A stretch of 64,000 nt of DNA from contig NZ_NINW01000036.1 of NCBI RefSeq assembly GCF_002188465.1, positions 1-64,000 of the forward strand, given 5' to 3'. Positions 16,224-24,228 of the stretch are shown piece after piece (positions within the stretch are counted from its first letter, which is position 1; every line of letters starts with the position of its first letter). Origin of the DNA: Pigmentiphaga sp. NML080357. Its GTDB lineage: Bacteria > Pseudomonadota > Gammaproteobacteria > Burkholderiales > Burkholderiaceae_B. Under the pieces are notes generated by a model, which was given only the letters and a program-made list of their open reading frames with translations, was not told the origin of the DNA and searched no databases. A program made the position numbers and the translations under genes.

Positions 16224-19172
16224 ATGCAGCCCCGTTCGGCGGAACCCTCTACCGGCATGTCCGGAGTCACGGCAAAGATCGACTGGTTCCTGCGCAACTT
16301 CTCCTACTACGTCGTACCGGCTGCCATCTTCGTCTTTTCCCTTGCCGCGCTCTCGCTCGGGCACAGCATCTACGACGCGGACGGCAACCGCATCCTGCCG
16401 TTCGCGGTGGCGCCGGCGGAAGGTCCCGACCAGACGCCCGCCTCCGCCCTCGCGGCCTTGGCGGCCGCGCCCCCGGTCATGTTCCACGACACGCGCCTGG
16501 CCGAAACGCCGTTCTGGTTCCGCTTTCGCGCGCCCCCCTCCAATACTCCGCAAAGCGTCGAGCTCCCATCCCGCCATGCGCAGGAGGTCGCCTGCTGGAA
16601 CGCCGGCGACATGAAACTGCTGGGATCGGCCGATCGCACCAAAGCGACCGGCCTGCTGCAACCCATGAAGGCAGGCTTCGCGCTGGACCTGGGCACGCAT
16701 GCCCAGCCGCGCGACATCCTCTGCCGCAGCCATTTCTCCGGTCCCGCCCGCATCACGGTGGAGGCCTGGCCCCAAGACGAGCTCGCGCTGTCCAAGCTGG
16801 CCTACCACCATGCCACCGGCGTCCTCGAAGGCGGCCTGCTGACTCTCGCGGTGCTGACGCTGATGACCGCGCTCATCAATCGCGATCCGCGCTACGTGCT
16901 GTTCGCGGTCTGGCTGGTCGGCAATCTGCGCCTGGGCGGCATCACGATGGGGTTCGACACGCAATGGCTGGAACGCACCATTCCCGCCGACTGGATGGCG
17001 ATGGTCCGCAAGCTGACCATCGCCGCCTACTACATCGTGACCTACACCCTGTTCAGCCAATTCCTGAGGACCGAGCTCGGACGCGTCGGCTACGCCTGGC
17101 TGCTGCGGGCGGGTTCGCGCGCGGGCCTGGTGCTGCTGGCGCTCGCGCTTGCCCTGGACTTCGCCGACTTCCTTCCGGCCATGTGGGTCGTGGTCTCGTT
17201 CGGAATTTTCGTCGTCATATTCTTCCTGGCCCGGATGGTCATCATCACGCGCTCGCGCATCGCGCTGTGGTATGCCGCCGCCCTGGGCATCGTGCTTTTC
17301 TCGACCTTCTCCGAGGTCATCGCCGCCGCCTTCGAGTTCAAGACCCTGGTGGGCACGCTCAACAGCGTCACCGCGGCGCTGGCCTCCAGCCTGGTCGCCG
17401 CATTCGCGTTCGCCGAACAGATGCGGGTGGAACGGGTCGAGCGCGAGCACGCGGAGGCCGAGCTGCAGCGCGCCTACGAGGTAACGCCGGTCGGCCTGTT
17501 CACGCTGGAGCCGGACGGCCGGTTCGTGCGGGCCAACACCGCCATGCAGGAAAAGCTGGGACTGGCGGGACGACCGCTGCACGAACAGCGGTGGCAGAAC
17601 TATTTCGAAGCCGGCGCATGGGAGCGGCTCAAGGAAATCGCCGAGCGAGGCGGCGAGGCCGAGATCCAGGCCCTGCCCGTGGGCGGCACGGAAACGCGCT
17701 GGTACCTCGCCAAGGCGACGCTGGCCCATACCCGGATCGAGGGATCGCTCCAGGACATCACCGAACGCCGCAAGGCCACCGAGCGGCTGCGCTTCCTCGC
17801 CAACAACGACTCGCTGACCGGCGCCCTGAACCGCCGTGGCATCGAGCAGGTGCTGGAAAACTCGCTCAAGCAATTCGACGAGTCCAGTCCGTTGGCATTG
17901 GCCTACCTGGACCTGGACCGCTTCAAGCTGATCAACGACCTCTACGGCCACCAGACCGGCGATGAAGTCCTCAAGCAGGTCTGCCAGCGGGTCAAGTGGT
18001 CGCTGGGAGACACGCACTACGTGGGCCGCATCGGCGGCGACGAATTCATCCTCGTGCTGCGCGACACCGCCATGCTGCCTGCCACCGAGCTGTGCCGCCG
18101 CATCATCAGCGATATCTGCGACATGCCGTTCCAGTTGCGGCGCCGGTCGTTCCAGGTCAAGGTTTCCATCGGGCTCATCGAGATCACGCCCGAGATGCGG
18201 GTGCAGGACGCCGTGTCGGCCGCCGACCGTGCTTGCCGCGAGGCCAAGAAAGGCAAGCACGGCCACATGGTCATCTACAAGGAGAACGCGCCCGCCTTCC
18301 AAGAGCGCGCCGAGGAACTCAGGCTCATCGAGGAGCTCGGCAGCACGTTCACGCCCACCGGGCTGTCGCTGGTCATGCAGCCCATCATGTCGCTGCGAGC
18401 GCCGGAGGCCTCGCTCGACTTCGAGGTCCTGGTGCGCATGCAGGACTCGTCCGGCACCATGGTCCCCGCGGGCAAGGTCATCGCCGCGGCCGAGGCCAAC
18501 GGCACCATAGGCGAGCTGGACAAATGGGTATTGACCTCGACGCTGGTTTGGCTGACCGAGAACCTGCCCCGCCTGCCCCATACCCGCTTCGTCTGCGTTA
18601 ACCTGAGCGGCGCATCGCTGAACGACGAGGCATTCATCGAGGACACCTTCCGCATCCTGTCCCGGTTCGGCGCCGTGGTGAAGTACCTGTGCATGGAAAT
18701 CACCGAAAGCGTGGCCCTGCACGACATCGCCAACTCGCGCCGCTTCATCGACCGGCTCAAGTCCTGCGGCGCCAAGATCGCGCTGGACGACTTCGGCGCG
18801 GGCTACACCTCGTTCTCGTACCTGAAGGAATTCGCCGCCGACGCGCTGAAGATAGACGGCACCTTCATCAAGCGCATGCACGAGCATCCCGCCAATTACG
18901 CCATCGTCGAGGCCATCGTCGAGCTTGCTCGCAACCTCGGCATGCGCAGCATCGCGGAATGGGTGGAGGACTACGCAACCGTGGAAGCGCTGGCCGAACT
19001 GGGCGTGGATTATGTCCAGGGCTGGGCCATCGCCAAGCCCATGCCTCCCGAGGAATTGCTGCGCGCCTCTTCATCCGCCAGCTTCATCGCCGACGAACGC
19101 ATTCGCGCTTTCATTGCGGGCGCGCCGCATCCGGGTCCGCAAGGCGGCATGCCCGCATCGGGCATGCATTGA
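16224..19172 (+). CDS. Membrane 7TM-PAS-GGDEF-EAL cyclic-di-GMP protein
   Basis: A 982-residue inner-membrane signalling protein; ATG 16224 follows AAAAGG. One N-terminal helix (about 25-45) is followed by a periplasmic segment (about 46-190) and a seven-helix block (about 195-420, 7TMR-DISM-like). A PAS domain (about 440-550), a GGDEF domain with intact GGDEF (about residue 604) and an EAL domain follow. No RxxD inhibitory site is seen five residues before GGDEF. The EAL triplet itself reads EVL (about residue 732), but the catalytic set MEITES, DDFGAGYTS, LKIDGTFIK, the Glu of IAEWVED and the Gln of VQGWAIAKP are present. It may both make and break c-di-GMP, gated by a periplasmic signal. 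Confidence 0.9.
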   Translation: MQPRSAEPSTGMSGVTAKIDWFLRNFSYYVVPAAIFVFSLAALSLGHSIYDADGNRILPFAVAPAEGPDQTPASALAALAAAPPVMFHDTRLAETPFWFRFRAPPSNTPQSVELPSRHAQEVACWNAGDMKLLGSADRTKATGLLQPMKAGFALDLGTHAQPRDILCRSHFSGPARITVEAWPQDELALSKLAYHHATGVLEGGLLTLAVLTLMTALINRDPRYVLFAVWLVGNLRLGGITMGFDTQWLERTIPADWMAMVRKLTIAAYYIVTYTLFSQFLRTELGRVGYAWLLRAGSRAGLVLLALALALDFADFLPAMWVVVSFGIFVVIFFLARMVIITRSRIALWYAAALGIVLFSTFSEVIAAAFEFKTLVGTLNSVTAALASSLVAAFAFAEQMRVERVEREHAEAELQRAYEVTPVGLFTLEPDGRFVRANTAMQEKLGLAGRPLHEQRWQNYFEAGAWERLKEIAERGGEAEIQALPVGGTETRWYLAKATLAHTRIEGSLQDITERRKATERLRFLANNDSLTGALNRRGIEQVLENSLKQFDESSPLALAYLDLDRFKLINDLYGHQTGDEVLKQVCQRVKWSLGDTHYVGRIGGDEFILVLRDTAMLPATELCRRIISDICDMPFQLRRRSFQVKVSIGLIEITPEMRVQDAVSAADRACREAKKGKHGHMVIYKENAPAFQERAEELRLIEELGSTFTPTGLSLVMQPIMSLRAPEASLDFEVLVRMQDSSGTMVPAGKVIAAAEANGTIGELDKWVLTSTLVWLTENLPRLPHTRFVCVNLSGASLNDEAFIEDTFRILSRFGAVVKYLCMEITESVALHDIANSRRFIDRLKSCGAKIALDDFGAGYTSFSYLKEFAADALKIDGTFIKRMHEHPANYAIVEAIVELARNLGMRSIAEWVEDYATVEALAELGVDYVQGWAIAKPMPPEELLRASSSASFIADERIRAFIAGAPHPGPQGGMPASGMH

Positions 19173-19312
19173 CGCGGCCCTCGAGGCCGTGACGCGGTGG
19201 CCGCGCCGGGCGGCGCACCGTGGGCTGTCTCGATTGCCTACATTTCATGTATTGATGAATCCATCATTTGCTGCCAGCATAGCGGTTCCGGTTTCGCTGC
19301 AAGGAGCATGCT

Positions 19313-22162
19313 GTGAGGCAAGATCCTGGCTGGAAGAACTCGACCGGGGTGGCACGCGCACCGGCCGGCGCCGGCATGTCGCGCCGAGGCTTCCTGAAAG
19401 CCGCGGCCGTGGCCGGCGTCAGCGTCTGGGTCGCACCGCTCTACAGCGCCGCGTTCGGCGCCCTGTTCGAAGATCGCATCTTCCAGACTCCGCAATGGAA
19501 TCCCGCCGACGGCCATACCCGCTTCAGGGTCGATGGCCACGCCAAGGTGGTCGGGGACAAAGTCTTCGCGCGCGACATCCGCGCCGCCGACATGCCCCAC
19601 TGGCCCCGGCAGCAATCCCATGCCCTCATCCTGCGCACCACGCTCGCCGATAGGCTCTACGAAGGCTTCGACCTGGCCATCCTCGGCGAGGACCTGAAGC
19701 CCGACCGCGTCGTCACGGCCGAGGATCTCGCGCGCGACCGGCTCGCCTTCCCCAGCTTCTATGGCGACGACATGCTCCTGCCCACCGGCAAGACGCCGGC
19801 CTACCTGGGACACGCGGTGGCCATCCTGATCTTCCACGATTTCCCGCGCTACCAGCTCGCCCGCGCCCGGCTGCGCGCAGGCAAGGACGTCATCCGGTAC
19901 GGCGCCGTGACCGGACCGCTGGATCGCGAGCCGTGGGGCGTCTTCCGCTACGTCAGGGTGAGCGGGCCCACCCCGGACGATGAAGATGCTTACTCCAGCC
20001 TGAAAGACAGTCCGCTCTTCCCCACTGAAAAGAAGACGCTGGTCTGGCCGTCGGTCAAGGCCGAAGACAGCATCGACGCGCGAGGCATGCGCGCCGCCGA
20101 GCAGATCGCCGCGGAACTGGACTCCCCGCCCGCCGACTGGCTGGTGATGAAGCGCCGCTATACCACGCAGTCCATCGACACGGCCGCGCTCGAACCCGAC
20201 AACGCGAACTGCTGGTACGACCCGGCCAGCCGATCGCTGCACATGGTCCTCGCCACCCAATCGCCGCAGGAAGTGGCCGAGGCGGCTGCCAAGATGGTGG
20301 CGGAGAGCGGCTTCCCGCTCGAGCGGCTGTTCGTGCATCCCTGCTACACGGTGGGGTACGGCTCCAAGGATCATTGCAACGTGCCTTTCTACGGCCTGGT
20401 CGCGGCGCTGTACGGCGACGGCCGCCCCGTGCGCTTCGCGGTGGACCGCTTCGAGCATTTCCAGACCTCGCTCAAGCGCCATGCTTTCGACATGCAGTAC
20501 GCCATGGCGGTGGACCGCAAGACCGGCAAGCTGCAGTCCTTCCAGGGCACATTGAAGGGCAACGGCGGGGGACGCGCGAACTTTTCGCCATCCGTCGCCA
20601 TGGTGGCCGCGACGGCGGCGCAATCGGTCTATTACTTTCCCAAGAACGACCTGATCGCCGTTGCCGAGGCCAGCCGCGCCGTCGACGCGGGCTCGGCACG
20701 CGGCTATGGCACGCTGCAAAGCATGGCCGCCACCGAAATGATGATCGACGAGATGGCCGAGCAGCTTGGCCTCGACCCTATCGAATTCCGGATGCGCAAC
20801 GCCTTGCTGTCGGGCATGAAGAATACCCAGGGCGCCATCGCCGGAGGGGCGTTGCGCGTGGACGAAGTCCTGGAGCGCGCGCGCCGCCATCCGCTCTGGA
20901 CCGAGCGCGTCCAGCGCAAGCGCGACTACGAGGCGGCCCATCCCAACGAGCGCTACGGCGTGGGGTTCGCCTGCGTACAGAAGGATTTCGGCACCGGCGG
21001 CGAAGCTGCGTTCGTACGCGTCGCACTCACGCCCGAAGGCCGCATCGTGCTGCACCATACGGGCGTCGAGATCGGGACGGGCATGAGCACGTCGCAGGCG
21101 GTGATGTGCGCCGAGTGGTTCGGACGCCCCGCCGACGAACTCCAGACGGCGGTCACGGACTGGGCCGACCTGCCCATGGTGGGCAATGTCGACACCTACA
21201 CCGTCAAGCAGGAGGAACAGGACAGGCTGTCCGCCGACCCGCTCTGGACGCCGGTCCACGCGTCGCCCTCCAGCGCCAGCAATTCCGCCTATTTCTTCGG
21301 GCACGCCACGCGCGAGACGGCACGCGTGGTGTTCGAGCATGGCCTGTGGCCGGCGGCCATGTCGATCTGGACCCGCGGCACCGGCGGTGGCCAGGCGGCG
21401 CCCCTGGTGGTCCGCCGCGAGGACGCGCGCTGGACCGAACGGGGGCTGACCGCGGGTGGCCTGGAGCCGCTGCCGCTCGAGCGCCTGGTCAAGGTGGCCT
21501 ACGAGTCCAACCTGGTCACCGCCGCGGTGGGACACACCTTCAACCGCTGGCAATGGGCCGAGGCCGACTTCAACGTGGGGGGCTCCACCGTGCGCCGGCC
21601 GCTCGACGGACTGGCGGTCCGGTACGGCGACGGCACGCGTTCGTCGACGGCCTACGAAGTCATCAAGCGGCAAAACGTCTTCTATCCGCCGGCCCAGCGC
21701 AACAACGCGGGGGTCACCTACTACAGCGCCAATGCGGCGCTGGCGGAGCTCGCCGTCAACATGACGAACGGCGAAGTCCGCCTGCTTTCGCATCATTCCG
21801 TCCTCGAGTGCGGCAAACCCGTGGTCGCCGAGCTGGTGTCCGGCCAATTGCAGGGCGGCATCGCGATGGGCATCGGCCACGCGCTGCACGAATACCTGCC
21901 GCTGTACGAGGACGGCCCCGGCAACGGCACGTGGAACTTCGATCGCTATCACCTGCCGCGCGCCCGCGACGTGGCGGTCTGGAACCAGACCGAGGAGATC
22001 CTTCCCCCCATCTCCGAGACCGATCCTGCCAAAGGCGTCGCCGAAGTGGTGATGATTCCCATCGTCGCCGCCATCGTGAACGGCATCGCGCATGCCATCG
22101 GCCATCGATTCACCGACCTGCCGGTCACGGCGGAAAAAATTCGGGAGGTCCTGGAACAATGA
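19313..22162 (+). CDS. Tat-exported molybdopterin-binding dehydrogenase subunit (xanthine oxidase family)
   Basis: A 949-residue large subunit of a molybdenum hydroxylase. The start is GTG 19313, six bases after AAGGAG; the ATG at 19308 is out because it meets an immediate stop. A twin-arginine signal, SRRGFLKAAAVAGVSVWVAP, begins at residue 23, so the enzyme works in the periplasm. Two Moco-binding halves follow, with FFGHATRETARVV-type segments. KGVAEVVMIP near the C-terminus aligns with the catalytic-Glu region of CoxL/IorB-type proteins. Its stop overlaps the Fe-S subunit start (ATGA). Electrons would pass through the Fe-S subunit to the following cytochrome. Likely substrates are aldehydes or N-heterocycles. 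Confidence 0.88.
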   Translation: MRQDPGWKNSTGVARAPAGAGMSRRGFLKAAAVAGVSVWVAPLYSAAFGALFEDRIFQTPQWNPADGHTRFRVDGHAKVVGDKVFARDIRAADMPHWPRQQSHALILRTTLADRLYEGFDLAILGEDLKPDRVVTAEDLARDRLAFPSFYGDDMLLPTGKTPAYLGHAVAILIFHDFPRYQLARARLRAGKDVIRYGAVTGPLDREPWGVFRYVRVSGPTPDDEDAYSSLKDSPLFPTEKKTLVWPSVKAEDSIDARGMRAAEQIAAELDSPPADWLVMKRRYTTQSIDTAALEPDNANCWYDPASRSLHMVLATQSPQEVAEAAAKMVAESGFPLERLFVHPCYTVGYGSKDHCNVPFYGLVAALYGDGRPVRFAVDRFEHFQTSLKRHAFDMQYAMAVDRKTGKLQSFQGTLKGNGGGRANFSPSVAMVAATAAQSVYYFPKNDLIAVAEASRAVDAGSARGYGTLQSMAATEMMIDEMAEQLGLDPIEFRMRNALLSGMKNTQGAIAGGALRVDEVLERARRHPLWTERVQRKRDYEAAHPNERYGVGFACVQKDFGTGGEAAFVRVALTPEGRIVLHHTGVEIGTGMSTSQAVMCAEWFGRPADELQTAVTDWADLPMVGNVDTYTVKQEEQDRLSADPLWTPVHASPSSASNSAYFFGHATRETARVVFEHGLWPAAMSIWTRGTGGGQAAPLVVRREDARWTERGLTAGGLEPLPLERLVKVAYESNLVTAAVGHTFNRWQWAEADFNVGGSTVRRPLDGLAVRYGDGTRSSTAYEVIKRQNVFYPPAQRNNAGVTYYSANAALAELAVNMTNGEVRLLSHHSVLECGKPVVAELVSGQLQGGIAMGIGHALHEYLPLYEDGPGNGTWNFDRYHLPRARDVAVWNQTEEILPPISETDPAKGVAEVVMIPIVAAIVNGIAHAIGHRFTDLPVTAEKIREVLEQ

Positions 22163-22704
22163 CGATCACGACCTCGCCCTTGTCCCTCACCATCAATGGC
22201 CGTGAGGTGGGCCCCATCGACGTGCCGGACACGCTGATGATGGTCGATTTCCTGCACGAGTACCTGAACCTGACCGGGTCGCGCTTCGGCTGCGGAATAG
22301 GCGTCTGCCACGCCTGTACGGTCTTGCTGGACGGGCCGGACGGTGCCGAGGAAATCCGCACCTGCATTACCGGCGCGCACTATTTCAACGGCAAGCGGAT
22401 CCGGACCATCGAAGGGCTGGCGGAGCGCGACGGCCAGCAGAAGGTCATTGCCATCACGCCCATCCAGCAGGCCTACCTCGATCACTACAGTTTCCAGTGC
22501 GGCTATTGCACCCCCGGCTTCGTCATCGGCGCCACCGCGCTGATGGAACGGCTGAAGGCGCACCCCGTCCGCGCAGACCAGCTGGAAGAAACCATCACGG
22601 AGCACCTGGGCCGCCATATCTGCCGCTGCACCGGCTATGTGCGCTACTTCGAGGCAGCCAAGGCGGTGATCCTGGCCACGCCCGGCCTGGTCAAGGAGAA
22701 CTGA
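22159..22704 (+). CDS. (2Fe-2S)-binding subunit of molybdenum hydroxylase
   Basis: A 181-residue electron-transfer subunit. The plant-type 2Fe-2S cluster is in GCGIGVCHACTVLLDG (about residues 47-62). The second cluster domain uses CGYCTPGFVIG and CRCTGYVRYF. The ATG overlaps the stop of the Moco subunit by 4 bp. It has no signal peptide of its own, so it is presumably carried across the membrane with the Tat-tagged large subunit. This subunit and cytochrome arrangement matches periplasm-facing aldehyde, isoquinoline and nicotinate dehydrogenases. Confidence 0.9.
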   Translation: MTITTSPLSLTINGREVGPIDVPDTLMMVDFLHEYLNLTGSRFGCGIGVCHACTVLLDGPDGAEEIRTCITGAHYFNGKRIRTIEGLAERDGQQKVIAITPIQQAYLDHYSFQCGYCTPGFVIGATALMERLKAHPVRADQLEETITEHLGRHICRCTGYVRYFEAAKAVILATPGLVKEN

Positions 22705-22705
22705 C

Positions 22706-23986
22706 ATGACGCGCTCGTCTTCCCGGCGACGCGGCGCGATCGCCATTCTCATCGTCCTGGTGCTGATCGTCGCCGCGATCGCGGCGGCGCTGCTCGGCAA
22801 TCGCGACGCACCGCCCGACCGGCCGCCCCAGAAGGTCGAGGCGACACCGGAGCAGCTGCAGCTCGGGCGCTACCTGGCCAGAGCAGCGGACTGCGCCGCC
22901 TGCCACCAGACCGCCGACGGACCGGCCTACGCCGGCGGCTTTCCGCTCAAGACGCCATTCGGCACGCTCTACGGCACCAACATCACGCCGGATCCGGACC
23001 ATGGCATCGGCCGCTGGACGGCCGACGAGTTCTACCGCGCGCTGACCCGGGGCAAGGCGCCGCACGGGCGCAACCTCTATCCGGCCATGCCCTATACGGC
23101 CTATCACGACATGCCGCGCGCCGATGCGGACCTGATCTACGCCTACCTGATGAACATCAGGCCGAGCGCCCAGCCGAACAGGAAGCCGGACATACCCTTT
23201 CCCTTCAACCAGCGCATCCTGATGTCCGGCTGGAACCTGCTGTTCTTCGACCGCTCGCCCCTGCCCGCCGCCTCCCAGGGCGAGTCGCCCCAGTGGGTCC
23301 GGGGCCGATACCTGACCAATGTGCTGGGCCACTGCGGTGAATGCCACACCCCGCGCGGCTCGCTCGGCCAGGTGCAGCGGGATGCCTGGCTACAGGGTTA
23401 TGTCCTCGGCCGCTTCGAGGCGCCCGCCCTCACGCCCCAGGCACTGGCCGAACGCGGCTGGACCCAGGAAGACCTGCAGCGTTTCATGCGTACGGGGCTT
23501 GCGCCACAGGGTATCGCGGCCGACGAGATGTATCCGGTGATCGTGCACAGCACCCAGTATCTCAGCGACGACGACCTGAAAGCCATGTCGGTCTTCCTGC
23601 TCGGGGACCAGCCTCCCAAGACCGTACCCGTCCCTTCGGCCAAGCCCGAAAGCGGGCCGCCCTCGGCCGGCCGGCGTGTCTACCTGAATACCTGCGCGGC
23701 TTGCCATGGCATCGAAGGCGAAGGCCATCCGCCCGGCATGCCTCCCCTCGCCGACAACAGCACCGTACGCCTGGCAAGCCCGCGCAACCTGCTGCTGTCC
23801 ATCCTCGACGGCCTGCCCGCGCAAAGACTGCCCAATGGCACCGGCATCGGGGAAATGCCCGGGTTCGCCCATCGGCTGAACGACGAGGAGATCGCCCAGT
23901 TGGCCAATTACATGCGGACGGCATGGGGCGGCCGCGACGGGCAGGTCGCGGCGGCGGACGTGGCGAAGCTGCGCGAAGCCAAATAA
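22706..23986 (+). CDS. Membrane-anchored tri-haem cytochrome c
   Basis: A 426-residue c-type cytochrome with an N-terminal membrane helix (about residues 11-30) and three CxxCH haem motifs: CAACH at 63-67, CGECH at 210-214 and CAACH at 330-334. Candidate Met ligands are in the LYPAMPYTAY and GEMPGF segments. It starts 1 bp after the Fe-S subunit stop, so all three genes form one operon. It should accept electrons from the molybdenum enzyme in the periplasm and pass them to ubiquinone or a terminal oxidase, as in three-component alcohol and aldehyde dehydrogenases. Confidence 0.92.
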   Translation: MTRSSSRRRGAIAILIVLVLIVAAIAAALLGNRDAPPDRPPQKVEATPEQLQLGRYLARAADCAACHQTADGPAYAGGFPLKTPFGTLYGTNITPDPDHGIGRWTADEFYRALTRGKAPHGRNLYPAMPYTAYHDMPRADADLIYAYLMNIRPSAQPNRKPDIPFPFNQRILMSGWNLLFFDRSPLPAASQGESPQWVRGRYLTNVLGHCGECHTPRGSLGQVQRDAWLQGYVLGRFEAPALTPQALAERGWTQEDLQRFMRTGLAPQGIAADEMYPVIVHSTQYLSDDDLKAMSVFLLGDQPPKTVPVPSAKPESGPPSAGRRVYLNTCAACHGIEGEGHPPGMPPLADNSTVRLASPRNLLLSILDGLPAQRLPNGTGIGEMPGFAHRLNDEEIAQLANYMRTAWGGRDGQVAAADVAKLREAK

Positions 23987-24004
23987 GGAAATACGGAATA
24001 TCTG

Positions 24005-24151
24005 ATGAAACGCCTGCTAATCAGCCCATTCTTCCTTGCGTTGTGCATGGCCTGCACGCCGGCGCCGCGCTCTCCCGCCGGATCCGCTTCCAGCGACAAC
24101 GGCATCACTGTCTATGGCACGATCGATGCGGGGGTCGTCGTCAATCGATGA
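24005..24151 (+). pseudogene. Truncated porin remnant (N-terminus only)
   Basis: A 48-codon frame starts 18 bp after the cytochrome stop. It encodes a signal-like stretch (MKRLLISPFFLALCMACTPA) and then SSDNGITVYGTIDAGVVVNR before a stop. V-T-L-Y-G-x-I-D-A-G-V is the hallmark first beta strand of Burkholderiales trimeric porins, so this looks like the start of a porin gene whose remaining 300 or so codons are gone. The following bases belong to the convergent regulator's tail. It could still be a tiny exported peptide, but a relic is more likely. Confidence 0.6.
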
Positions 24152-24228
24152 GGCAGCTTTAGGCGGCCCCGTCGAACACCCCGCGCGCCTGGATGCGTGC
24201 GAAGCTGCGCCGACAGGGGGCGCAGTTG

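Noticed and set aside
16155-18887. 910-codon minus-strand frame opposite the GGDEF/EAL gene
   Set aside because: Composition is the mirror of the real gene and no domain is visible; the plus-strand product has complete signalling domains.
19238-22159. 973-codon minus-strand frame opposite the molybdenum subunit
   Set aside because: Antisense shadow; the real gene has a Tat signal, a ribosome site and overlapping downstream subunit genes.
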